Shown piece by piece: positions 7,361 through 13,002 of a DNA stretch of 14,352 nt. Positions within the stretch are counted from its first letter, which is position 1. Every line of letters begins with the position of its first letter. The notes under the pieces are model-generated. The model searched no databases, was not told the DNA's origin, and saw nothing but the letters and a program-made list of their open reading frames with translations. Origin of the DNA: Deltaproteobacteria bacterium RIFCSPHIGHO2_02_FULL_40_11 (GTDB lineage Bacteria > Bdellovibrionota > JACOXK01 > 2-02-FULL-40-11); the NCBI GenBank assembly GCA_001798105.1, contig MGRI01000109.1, positions 1 to 14,352 on the forward strand, in the 5' to 3' direction. The position numbers were made by a program, and so were the translations under genes.

Positions 7361-8454
7361 AATAGGCCTCCCAAAAGTTCTATAAACCCTTTTCCTTGAA
7401 ATAAAACCATCCAAAGGGCGGTTCCGAGTAAGCATATAAAAGCAAAGGGAACCAAAACTTCCCAGCAGAGTTTCATCAGTTGGTCGACCCTGTATCGGGG
7501 TAACGTCCAACGGATCCACATCATGACCACCAAAAGAAAGCACGCTTTAGTCATAAAAATGGTGACTTGTAGGGGAATATGTAGGAAGGGCGGTATGTGC
7601 GCATAATTTAAAAAGGGTAAGTGCCAGCCGCCTAAAAAAATGGTTGTCGAAACTGCGCAAATCACAAAAGCATCTGCGTATTCAATGAGAAAAAAGATGG
7701 CAAAGCGCATGCCGCTATATTCTGTGTTATAGCCTGAAACGAGCTCCGATTCCGCTTCTGGAATATCAAACGGGGTGCGATTGACTTCGGCCAATGCAGA
7801 AATGTAATACACAAACGCTAAAATCAACATAAAGGGGTTATGAAAAATGCCCCATTTCATACCCGCCTGTGCATTGACAAGATCCACCATGTTTAAGCTT
7901 CCCAAAGCGAGAGCGGCTGTCATCAGCGACAGAGCCACCGGGATTTCAAAAGAAACCACTTGCGCCGCAGCTCTTAAGCCCCCCAAAAGAGACCACTTGT
8001 TGTTTGAGGCCCAGCCACTGATAATAACGCCCATCGAAACAAGTGACGTAATGGCAATGAGATAAAAAATACCAATATTTAAGTTTGCAAGAATGAGGTT
8101 TTCGGAAAAGGGGATTACTGCAAAAGAGGCGGCCCCACTCATAAAAATAATCATGGGCGCAAAAATAAAAAGTTTTCGATCTGCTTTTTTAGGGATGATA
8201 TCTTCTTTTAAAAGCAGTTTTAGGGCATCTGCAATCCATTGTAAAATGCCATAGGGGCCTACAACATTGGGGCCAATGCGGGCTTGAATGTCGCCTGCGA
8301 TTTTTCGTTCCACATAAACGGCAACCCCTGCAAATGGAAATACAAACAAGAAAAGAAGCGCTAAAACAGATAGGGTACTCCATACCCAAAAAGGAAATGT
8401 CTGCAAAACAGGCCAGTACTGAAATATGTCTTGAAGCATTTGGGGGAGCGACAT
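7357..8454 (-). CDS. nuoH: NADH-quinone oxidoreductase subunit H
   Basis: 365 residues (325 in E. coli), about eight membrane helices. Family landmarks: VERKIAGDIQARIGPN (48-63), GPYGILQWIADALKLLLKED (66-85), LGGLRAAAQVVSFEIP (157-172), AEVNRTPFDIPEAESELV (222-239) and GYNTEYSGMRFA (241-252). These acidic loops line the quinone-binding chamber where the membrane arm meets the peripheral arm. The ATG at 8454 is three bases after the nuoA stop. In most operons nuoB-G stand before it and nuoI after it; here neither is present. The protein itself looks intact. Confidence 0.97.
   Translation of the reverse strand: MSLPQMLQDIFQYWPVLQTFPFWVWSTLSVLALLFLFVFPFAGVAVYVERKIAGDIQARIGPNVVGPYGILQWIADALKLLLKEDIIPKKADRKLFIFAPMIIFMSGAASFAVIPFSENLILANLNIGIFYLIAITSLVSMGVIISGWASNNKWSLLGGLRAAAQVVSFEIPVALSLMTAALALGSLNMVDLVNAQAGMKWGIFHNPFMLILAFVYYISALAEVNRTPFDIPEAESELVSGYNTEYSGMRFAIFFLIEYADAFVICAVSTTIFLGGWHLPFLNYAHIPPFLHIPLQVTIFMTKACFLLVVMMWIRWTLPRYRVDQLMKLCWEVLVPFAFICLLGTALWMVLFQGKGFIELLGGLF
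7367..7372 (-). promoter_or_regulatory. Ribosome binding site fixing the nuoJ TTG start
   Basis: GGGAGG on the minus strand inside the 3' end of nuoH, six bases before TTG 7360. It explains a start without any nearby ATG. Confidence 0.6.
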
Positions 8455-8457
8455 GCG

Positions 8458-8853
8458 TTATTCTTTCTTTTTCGGGCGAACCCAGTTTAAATCGCCTTTA
8501 TGCCAGGCATAGGCAAAGCCGACGAGTAAAATCCCCACAAAAATGGCAACTTCAATGAAGGCCAGCCAGCCTTGTCCAAAACCAGCTTGCGTCCATTGCT
8601 TAAAAATGGATGCAACGGGAAACATAAAGGCAACTTCGACATCAAAAATTAAAAATAAAAAGGCAATCACATAAAATCTTAAATTAAATTGAATCCAAGA
8701 AGAGCCCAAGGGAATTTCACCGCATTCATAGGTAGAAGTTTTCTTGTCATCTGGCGCATGCGGGCGTAAAATCTTACCAATGAGCAGCATGAGTGGCACC
8801 ATGGCAATGCCAACAATCAGAAAAATAAAGATGGTTGTATATTCTAAAAACAT
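8458..8853 (-). CDS. nuoA: NADH-quinone oxidoreductase subunit A
   Basis: 131 residues from the ATG at 8853, with three membrane helices. It shows YECGEIPLG (42-50) and FLIFDVEVAFMFP (67-79), the loop and acidic helix that define NuoA and lie near the quinone channel. A TTG at 8862 would add three residues; no clear Shine-Dalgarno sequence supports either, so I prefer the ATG. First gene of the operon. It is followed directly by nuoH, which is unusual because nuoB normally comes next. Confidence 0.95.
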   Translation of the reverse strand: MFLEYTTIFIFLIVGIAMVPLMLLIGKILRPHAPDDKKTSTYECGEIPLGSSWIQFNLRFYVIAFLFLIFDVEVAFMFPVASIFKQWTQAGFGQGWLAFIEVAIFVGILLVGFAYAWHKGDLNWVRPKKKE

Positions 8854-8874
8854 GTCGTACAAAAGTACTTTGAG

Positions 8875-8902
8875 AATTAACGTAGACTGAAAAACATGTC
8901 AA
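8875..8902 (-). promoter_or_regulatory. Likely promoter of the nuo operon
   Basis: A perfect TTGACA -35 box on the minus strand (8897-8902) overlaps the start codon of the divergent gene. The best -10 candidates are GTTAAT (8876-8881, spacer 15) or TTAATT (8875-8880, spacer 16), both imperfect. The palindrome AAAGTACTTT lies just downstream. Transcription would begin about 15 bases before the nuoA ATG. The -10 box is the weak point. Confidence 0.4.
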
Positions 8903-9882
8903 TAAAGTTCACCCACTTTCAACCCTTTAAGTTACTGAAAATAAAGCTTTTTATGGTTTGTGTGCTTTCTTTTTCAGCTGTCAGTGGACTGGCAGAATCT
9001 TTTAGGGGGTTATATGAAAAAGCTTTTCAAAAAGAGCTTCAAATTTTACCCCTCGATGAAGAAAGGGCTCAAAAGTATAGCTGGGTTTTTGTGACAGGGT
9101 TTTTAAATGAAGCGGCCGGATGGGTGGGGACGTATTTTGGCGATGAAGTCAAACGCTTGAGAGAGCACCATGTGTCGGAAGATCAAATTTTTGTGGTACG
9201 TCCGAGTTCCAGTGCAGCCATCGAAGACAATTCAGAGTTTTTATTTGAAGCACTCCAAAAAATTCATGAAGAAACCCAACTCCGGCTTATGGTGATTACG
9301 CACAGTAAAGCGAGCCCCGAAGTTTTATACATGATTTCTCAATGCCCCAAAGAGTCCAATGGATTTATTGAACAGGTTCTTACCCTTCATGCAGCGTTTG
9401 GATCGCAAGTGGCCGATCTTTTTGAAGGGGGCAATTTAAAAGAAAAAGATGGGTACTTAGAGTTGCCTTTTTCTCAGCGACTTAAGATTCAAGTTTTCCA
9501 ATTTGCAAGAAAGTTTTTAAATTTTTGGTTGGCAGATGGCGTTAAGTCTTTAACCTTAGAAGCTGTAGATAAAATTTTTTCACAAGAAGTCATTCAAACT
9601 TTAAAAGAGCAAGGCATCCCGATTTCTTTTTTAAGAGGGGCACAAGGGCAAAAAGATATTTCAAGTAGCATGGATGCGACCCATGCTTATTTGAGTCATT
9701 TTGGCCCCAACGATGGGATGGTGGTGGCAGACCGACAATATCTTTTGGATGTGGGGACTGATTTAGGCATTTTTGATTTCGATCACGCAGATTCCATCAT
9801 TGAATGGCCCATCAGCAATGCTTCCAAAGACACACGCTATGCCCTCATGGATGCCATGATGATGTATATGATTCGGGAATGA
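8896..9882 (+). CDS. Exported alpha/beta-hydrolase-like protein with altered nucleophile motif
   Basis: 328 residues. Residues 1-33 look like a signal peptide (basic KLLKIKLF, then a hydrophobic stretch, cleavage probably near GLA-ES), pointing to export. The mature part has VFVTGFLNEAAGW (64-76), which resembles the first strand and oxyanion loop of alpha/beta hydrolases. LMVITHSKAS (131-140) follows, with Ser 137 where the nucleophile elbow is expected. PNDGMV (271-276) and DFDHADS (294-300) then supply a likely Asp 273 and His 297, in the order Ser-Asp-His. The usual Gly-X-Ser-X-Gly is replaced by Thr-His-Ser-Lys-Ala. The ATG at 8896 is the first possible start, since an in-frame stop lies at 8878-8880. 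I do not recognise the precise family; lipase or esterase activity is inference. It is divergent from nuoA. Confidence 0.7.
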   Translation: MSIKFTHFQPFKLLKIKLFMVCVLSFSAVSGLAESFRGLYEKAFQKELQILPLDEERAQKYSWVFVTGFLNEAAGWVGTYFGDEVKRLREHHVSEDQIFVVRPSSSAAIEDNSEFLFEALQKIHEETQLRLMVITHSKASPEVLYMISQCPKESNGFIEQVLTLHAAFGSQVADLFEGGNLKEKDGYLELPFSQRLKIQVFQFARKFLNFWLADGVKSLTLEAVDKIFSQEVIQTLKEQGIPISFLRGAQGQKDISSSMDATHAYLSHFGPNDGMVVADRQYLLDVGTDLGIFDFDHADSIIEWPISNASKDTRYALMDAMMMYMIRE

Positions 9883-9890
9883 ACGTTACC

Positions 9891-9943
9891 GTTATCCCCA
9901 CTCGAAGCTTGTCCCCGCGGAGGCGGGGAGCGGGGATCCAGTG
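9891..9943. repeat. Second repeat type: GC-rich nested hairpin after the hydrolase gene
   Basis: Inner stem CCCCGC (9913-9918) pairs with GCGGGG (9923-9928) around a GGAG loop. Outer ATCCCC (9894-9899) can pair with GGGGAT (9932-9937). It ends in GGGGATCCAGTGG, a sequence type often seen in dispersed bacterial repeats. It begins nine bases after the hydrolase stop, so it may end or protect that transcript, although no T-run follows. It is markedly more GC-rich than its surroundings. Confidence 0.65.
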
Positions 9944-9974
9944 GCATCGATACCTAGTTGAAGTGTGCACTCCC

Positions 9975-10000
9975 GTCATCCTGAGCGAAGCGAAGGATCT
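9975..10000 (+). repeat. Dispersed hairpin repeat, copy 4
   Basis: Plus-orientation member: GTC, arm ATCCT, GA, core GCGAAGC, GA, arm AGGAT, CT. The third arm pair is C:G. A run of five T lies at 10006-10010, so it might act as a weak terminator for the plus strand. Its reading gives the peptide VILSEAKDL. Confidence 0.85.
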
Positions 10001-10015
10001 CATGGTTTTTATATC

Positions 10016-10045
10016 GTCATTCTGAGCGCGAAGCGTGAAGAATCT
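10016..10045 (+). repeat. Dispersed hairpin repeat, copy 5
   Basis: Arms ATTCT (10019-10023) and AGAAT (10039-10043), GA on both sides, inner stem GCGC/GCGT (one G:T pair) and a GAA triloop at 10030-10032. It is in tandem with copy 4, 15 bases apart and in the same orientation. Its end abuts the stop codon of the ASCH-domain gene on the other strand. Confidence 0.85.
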
Positions 10046-10362
10046 TAGATATTTTTTGAGTATTTAAATTTATAACGTGCAAGTAAAGATTCAGGTATTA
10101 ATTTAGGATAGATTCTCAACAAACGCTCCTTTAGTTCACTGACACTGTTCCAGGCATGTTTTTTGGCATCCTCATTAGTAAGATTAGAAAACTTTATTTC
10201 TGATTTATCTAATATCTTTAAATAACCTAACTCTTCTCCGCTTTGGCGTGTTAATATCACCGTTTCTTCAATATTGAAATTCTCATTTAATCTAAGGGTT
10301 TCTGTTTTTTGACCATTAAGAACTGATTCAATTGTATCGTCTAAAAATGAAATTTTTTTCAT
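10045..10362 (-). CDS. ASCH-domain protein
   Basis: 105 residues, soluble, the size of a single-domain ASCH protein. Near the N-terminus is VLNGQKTETLRLN (14-26), which fits the ASCH pattern G-x-K-x-x-T-x-R. It is followed by a strand containing GEELGYLKILDKSEIKFSNL (42-61) and a helical part EDAKKHAWNSVSELKERLL (64-82). ASCH domains are PUA-like folds thought to bind RNA or nucleotides, and some are associated with RNA modification or TA-like loci. The substrate here is unknown. The gene starts four bases after the GIY-YIG gene stop, so the two are probably co-transcribed. No Shine-Dalgarno sequence is evident, which would fit coupling. Confidence 0.7.
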   Translation of the reverse strand: MKKISFLDDTIESVLNGQKTETLRLNENFNIEETVILTRQSGEELGYLKILDKSEIKFSNLTNEDAKKHAWNSVSELKERLLRIYPKLIPESLLARYKFKYSKNI

Positions 10363-10366
10363 AAAC

Positions 10367-10645
10367 TTATATTGAAAGATCTTTCCACTCTATATTATGT
10401 GATTCGATTAATTTAATCTTCTTTTGCCTTGTCCATCCCTTAATTTTCTTTTCAGCAGCAATCGCCGATTCAGGATCAGGGAACTCTTCATAATAGGCAA
10501 GTTTATCGACATTATATTTTTGAGTAAATCCTGGAATTATTTTCATCTTATGTTCATAAACTCGTTTTTCAATATTGCTTGTAATCCCTGTATATAAAAC
10601 AGTGTTTCTTTTGTTTGTCATAATGTAGACAAAATATTGCTTCAT
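10367..10645 (-). CDS. GIY-YIG nuclease superfamily protein (single domain)
   Basis: 92 residues from ATG 10645, typical of the small standalone GIY-YIG family. It has YFVYIMTN (4-11), VLYTGITSNIEKRVYEHK (16-33, with Arg 28 and the His at 32) and ESAIAAEKKIKGWTRQKK (59-76) with the likely metal-binding Glu at 65. The motif pair reads VYI...YTG, as in many members of this group. These proteins cut or bind DNA; most standalone ones lack a known role. The frame is open further upstream to 10783, but that part runs through hairpin repeat copy 6 and is not family sequence. ATG 10651 is an alternative that adds two residues. Confidence 0.85.
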   Translation of the reverse strand: MKQYFVYIMTNKRNTVLYTGITSNIEKRVYEHKMKIIPGFTQKYNVDKLAYYEEFPDPESAIAAEKKIKGWTRQKKIKLIESHNIEWKDLSI

Positions 10646-10682
10646 CCTCATCTCTATATCAAAATTCTGGGTATAAACAACG

Positions 10683-10708
10683 AGATCCTTCGCTTCGCTC
10701 AGGATGAC
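10683..10708 (-). repeat. Dispersed hairpin repeat, copy 6
   Basis: Minus-orientation member with the same sequence as copy 4: arms ATCCT and AGGAT, GA flanks and the GCGAAGC core. It lies 38 bases upstream of the GIY-YIG start, in the leader of that operon. It creates an artificial N-terminal extension of the reading frame. Confidence 0.85.
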
Positions 10709-10750
10709 AACAGCACATTTCAGCATGACATCGGCACTATTAGGCCTTGT

Positions 10751-10776
10751 AAACGCGGGAGGCCTCCTTGGCGTTT
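10751..10776. repeat. Nested palindrome of another type
   Basis: AAACGC (10751-10756) pairs with GCGTTT (10771-10776), enclosing the perfect 10-bp palindrome GGAGGCCTCC (10758-10767). AGGCC also occurs just before it at 10742-10746. It sits between the GIY-YIG gene leader and the higBA promoter, in divergent-promoter space. It could be another dispersed repeat or a regulatory hairpin. Confidence 0.55.
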
Positions 10777-10806
10777 CACGCATCGAGATACAGTTCGCCC
10801 CATATG

Positions 10807-10841
10807 ATACCTTGACAAGGTATACCTCATTAAGGTATTAT
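10807..10841 (+). promoter_or_regulatory. higBA promoter with two tandem palindromic operators
   Basis: The -35 box TTGACA (10812-10817) and the -10 box TATTAT (10836-10841) are 18 bases apart; a TATAAT overlaps the end of the latter. Two 17-bp palindromes, ATACCTTGACAAGGTAT (10807-10823) and ATACCTCATTAAGGTAT (10822-10838), share two bases. They cover the -35 box, the spacer and the start of the -10 box. Each is ATACCT(T/C), three spacer bases, AAGGTAT. This is the arrangement expected for HigA autorepression. Confidence 0.75.
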
Positions 10842-10860
10842 ATAATGAGTTGAGCAAATA

Positions 10861-11154
10861 ATGGCCATTCAATCCTTTAAAGATGATGTTACTCATGATT
10901 TATTCCATGGGATTGAAACTAAAAAAACCGTCAAGTTTAAAGGACTGGAAAAAGTGATTAGGAGAAAGTTGGATATGATTCATTATGCACACAAGCTGAT
11001 AGATCTTAAAAGTCCTCCAGGAAATAAACTCGAGGCCTTAAAACGAGATTTAGTGGGCTGGCATAGTATTCGTGTGAATGATCAATGGAGGGTTATTTTT
11101 CAGTGGTCTGAAAAAGGTCCTCAACATGTTGGGATTACAGATTATCATTCGTAA
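10861..11154 (+). CDS. higB: HigB-type RelE-superfamily toxin
   Basis: 97 residues, the usual HigB length. The opening MAIQSFKDDVTHDLFHG, the central LDLKSPPGNKLEALKRD-like block (residues 48-63), GWHSIRVNDQWRVIFQW (66-82) and the end VGITDYHS (90-97) match the HigB (killer) family. HigB proteins are mRNA interferases acting on translating ribosomes; the C-terminal region with Tyr 95 and His 96 is usual in the family. It begins the operon, toxin first as in other hig loci. The leader is short (about 13 bases) with only a poor ribosome site. Regulation by HigA on the palindromes upstream is likely. Confidence 0.92.
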   Translation: MAIQSFKDDVTHDLFHGIETKKTVKFKGLEKVIRRKLDMIHYAHKLIDLKSPPGNKLEALKRDLVGWHSIRVNDQWRVIFQWSEKGPQHVGITDYHS

Positions 11155-11161
11155 AAGGAGG
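11155..11161 (+). promoter_or_regulatory. Strong higA ribosome binding site
   Basis: A full AAGGAGG eight bases before the higA ATG. The toxin gene upstream has no comparable site, so antitoxin should be translated in excess of toxin. Confidence 0.6.
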
Positions 11162-11169
11162 AAAATAAA

Positions 11170-11463
11170 ATGCTTCCCAAAAAAAGAAAACCTACTTCAC
11201 CAGGAGAAATTTTAGATGAAGAGTTTTTAAAACCTTTAAAATTAACTCAAAAGCAACTGGCAGATCATATTGGGTGCGATGTAAAGGTTATTAACCGTAT
11301 CGTAAATAATCGAACCTCAATTACGGTTCCTATTGCTCTAAAATTGGCTTCAGCATTTCAAACGACCCCAGAATTTTGGCTAAATGCTCAGCGCGTTATG
11401 GATCTCTATGAGGCCGCAGAAGAAATGGAAGAATTGCCCGTTCCTATAAAGAAAGCGATTTAA
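11170..11463 (+). CDS. higA: HigA-type antitoxin, HTH (XRE) regulator
   Basis: 97 residues. SPGEILDEEFLKPLKLTQKQ (10-29) is the family's opening (usually HPGE). It is followed by the helix-turn-helix, TQKQLADHIGCDVKVINRIV (26-45), and by ALKLASAFQTTPEFWLNAQ (56-74), a hallmark of HigA. The C-terminus is acidic and helical. The protein binds HigB and represses its own promoter; here the tandem 17-bp palindromes are the natural targets. It starts 15 bases after higB behind a strong AAGGAGG. Confidence 0.93.
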   Translation: MLPKKRKPTSPGEILDEEFLKPLKLTQKQLADHIGCDVKVINRIVNNRTSITVPIALKLASAFQTTPEFWLNAQRVMDLYEAAEEMEELPVPIKKAI

Positions 11464-11470
11464 TAAAAAG

Positions 11471-11520
11471 AGATTCTTCGCGGAGCCTGCCCTCGACTCC
11501 GATCGGGAGCTCAGAATGAC
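11471..11520 (-). repeat. Dispersed hairpin repeat, copy 7, with enlarged inner part
   Basis: The outer arms are intact (ATTCT at 11473-11477, AGAAT at 11513-11517, with TC flanks), but the usual 7-base core is replaced by 31 bases (11480-11510). These contain a near-palindrome CTCCGATCGGGAG (11497-11509). It lies eight bases after the higA stop and may act as a 3' hairpin. Confidence 0.7.
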
Positions 11521-11532
11521 GGGGCGGCGTAT

Positions 11533-11572
11533 CTACTTCCCGCGCAGTTCTTCGTTTACAGGTTCTTTCTGT
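11533..11572 (-). pseudogene. Out-of-frame C-terminal tail of the beta-lactamase-like gene (EQKEPVNEELRGK)
   Basis: Directly after the beta-lactamase-like stop, the next frame is open for EQKEPVNEELRGK and then TAG at 11533-11535. Removing one T from the ATTT at the stop joins the two frames into ...SESQIEQKEPVNEELRGK. A second copy of the tail at 13763-13801 keeps VNEELRGK with only synonymous changes, so it was once real coding sequence. It may be a frameshifted end, a sequencing error or programmed. Confidence 0.5.
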
Positions 11573-12889
11573 TCAAATCTGAGATTCAGAAAAACGCAAC
11601 GTTTTTTCAACAATATCAAAAAAAAGATATTGAGAAATTCCATTGGCTTCATCGTTTAAAGCCATGGATAGGCATCCCCACGTGTTTTCTTTGCTTTTTA
11701 ATAAATAGGTCATTGTTAATACGCCGGGTTCCGAACCACCCTTATAGCCTGCGTAAGACCAATGAGAGTCTGCACCTACGTGTGCAAAAGGTGTGTTCAC
11801 CGCAAGTATATCTAAGGCCGTTGGATCATTTAATTTTTCTGTTTTATTTTTGATCCATTTCATGACTTCACACATATCATTGGTTGAAGCAAACCATTCT
11901 ATTTGGCGGATAAAGGCGGGCTTGTCCATTGGAACACCATTTTTTCCAATCATTTCATTTGGGATAGAACTTAGTTCTTGTAAAGTGGATCTCTTCTCTT
12001 TTACCTCTGCTGCTATAAATGCATGTATTTTTTCTAAGGGTAACGCCCATTTAATCTTAAACATTTCCATCGTAGATAAAAAGGGGGTGTTCATTGAAAA
12101 AAAACTATTTCTCATATGCGCTAATTGCGATTCAATATAGGTTCTACCAATGATATGAAGCAGGTGATCTGTGGCTGTATTGTCGCTTATAGAAATCATA
12201 AATTTCGCGTAATCTTTAATAGAAATACGTTGACCATCTGGCCACGTATGCATGATTCCGGATGGGAGAGATTTCCATTTGGGTTGAATGGGAAATTCTT
12301 GTTGCCATGACAAATTTTTTGTTTCAATTTTGTTCAGCAAACTTCCCAAAATATATAATTTAAAACCAGATGCTAATGCTTGAAATTGTGAACCCTGAAT
12401 TTCATATGAATTTTCTTGAGAAGAATAATTTTTTAACGTTGCAGAAAATAATCCACCTGCTTGTTCACCAACCTCTATTAGGTCTTTCCACGATTTAATT
12501 TGAATTTTTCGATCTGAAACCCCATTGAAAAGAAATCCGGAAATCTTATAAGGCTCATTTTCTTCTAAGGCAATGCTCGCTTTAGCAAAAATTTGATTGG
12601 TGAGTTCCAAATGAAACCTTTTCAATTTATTGGATGTGTCGGTAAAGTGAGCCTTAGCACAAGAACCAAAATTCAGATAAAGATCTTGAAGTATATCAAT
12701 CATCATTTCATAAGGTATTTGCTGAATAAATTCAGATGAAAAATAGTCTTCGTAATTAAAAGAGGGAGACTCTTTTATCTGTGTACAAATAAAATTAGCT
12801 TTTTCTTGATAATGAGGATCAACATTTTGTGCGTAGACAACCGGATTTAAAATAAAGAAAATCGTAAACAAGAGCAAAATTTTTCTCAT
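11573..12889 (-). CDS. Exported class A beta-lactamase-like serine hydrolase with an N-terminal accessory domain
   Basis: 438 residues. Residues 1-20 form a signal peptide (cleavage about VYA-QN), so it is periplasmic or secreted. Residues about 25-130 form a separate alpha/beta domain with Cys 35 and Cys 77, like the small gating domain seen in front of some beta-lactamase-family enzymes. The catalytic part has SGFK (174-177, the Ser-x-x-Lys), SDN (235-237), EWFAST with Glu 331 and KGG (383-385), the full class A set. It could hydrolyse beta-lactams or act on other esters or peptides; I cannot tell which. It is convergent with higBA. The C-terminus may be cut by a one-base frame change (see the tail at 11533-11572). 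Confidence 0.82.
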   Translation of the reverse strand: MRKILLLFTIFFILNPVVYAQNVDPHYQEKANFICTQIKESPSFNYEDYFSSEFIQQIPYEMMIDILQDLYLNFGSCAKAHFTDTSNKLKRFHLELTNQIFAKASIALEENEPYKISGFLFNGVSDRKIQIKSWKDLIEVGEQAGGLFSATLKNYSSQENSYEIQGSQFQALASGFKLYILGSLLNKIETKNLSWQQEFPIQPKWKSLPSGIMHTWPDGQRISIKDYAKFMISISDNTATDHLLHIIGRTYIESQLAHMRNSFFSMNTPFLSTMEMFKIKWALPLEKIHAFIAAEVKEKRSTLQELSSIPNEMIGKNGVPMDKPAFIRQIEWFASTNDMCEVMKWIKNKTEKLNDPTALDILAVNTPFAHVGADSHWSYAGYKGGSEPGVLTMTYLLKSKENTWGCLSMALNDEANGISQYLFFDIVEKTLRFSESQI

Positions 12890-13002
12890 AAAAACTATAA
12901 AATGCTACTTTATGTTTTAATCTTTAGCAAGTTGCTATCCCACCTTCATCTGTCTATTTACAAAGCATAGGTATAACATTATCAATGTTTTGATCTTTAA
13001 TA

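Noticed and set aside
7361..7543. Open extension of nuoJ upstream to 7543
   Set aside because: It lies completely inside nuoH in another frame, has no membrane character, and a strong GGGAGG precedes TTG 7360.
9804..10025. Open frame of 73 codons on the plus strand
   Set aside because: It overlaps the hydrolase gene in another frame and continues through two kinds of repeat.
9975..10045. Two hairpin repeats in tandem as a CRISPR array
   Set aside because: Only two copies, imperfect, with a 15-base gap, hairpin-shaped, and the same family is scattered elsewhere. No cas gene is present.
10646..10783. N-terminal extension of the GIY-YIG gene
   Set aside because: It is the translation of hairpin repeat copy 6 and the nested palindrome. 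The VILSEAKDL peptide is what this repeat encodes, not family sequence.
11793..12310. Plus-strand open frames opposite the beta-lactamase-like gene
   Set aside because: Antisense to a gene with full catalytic motifs; no independent coding evidence.
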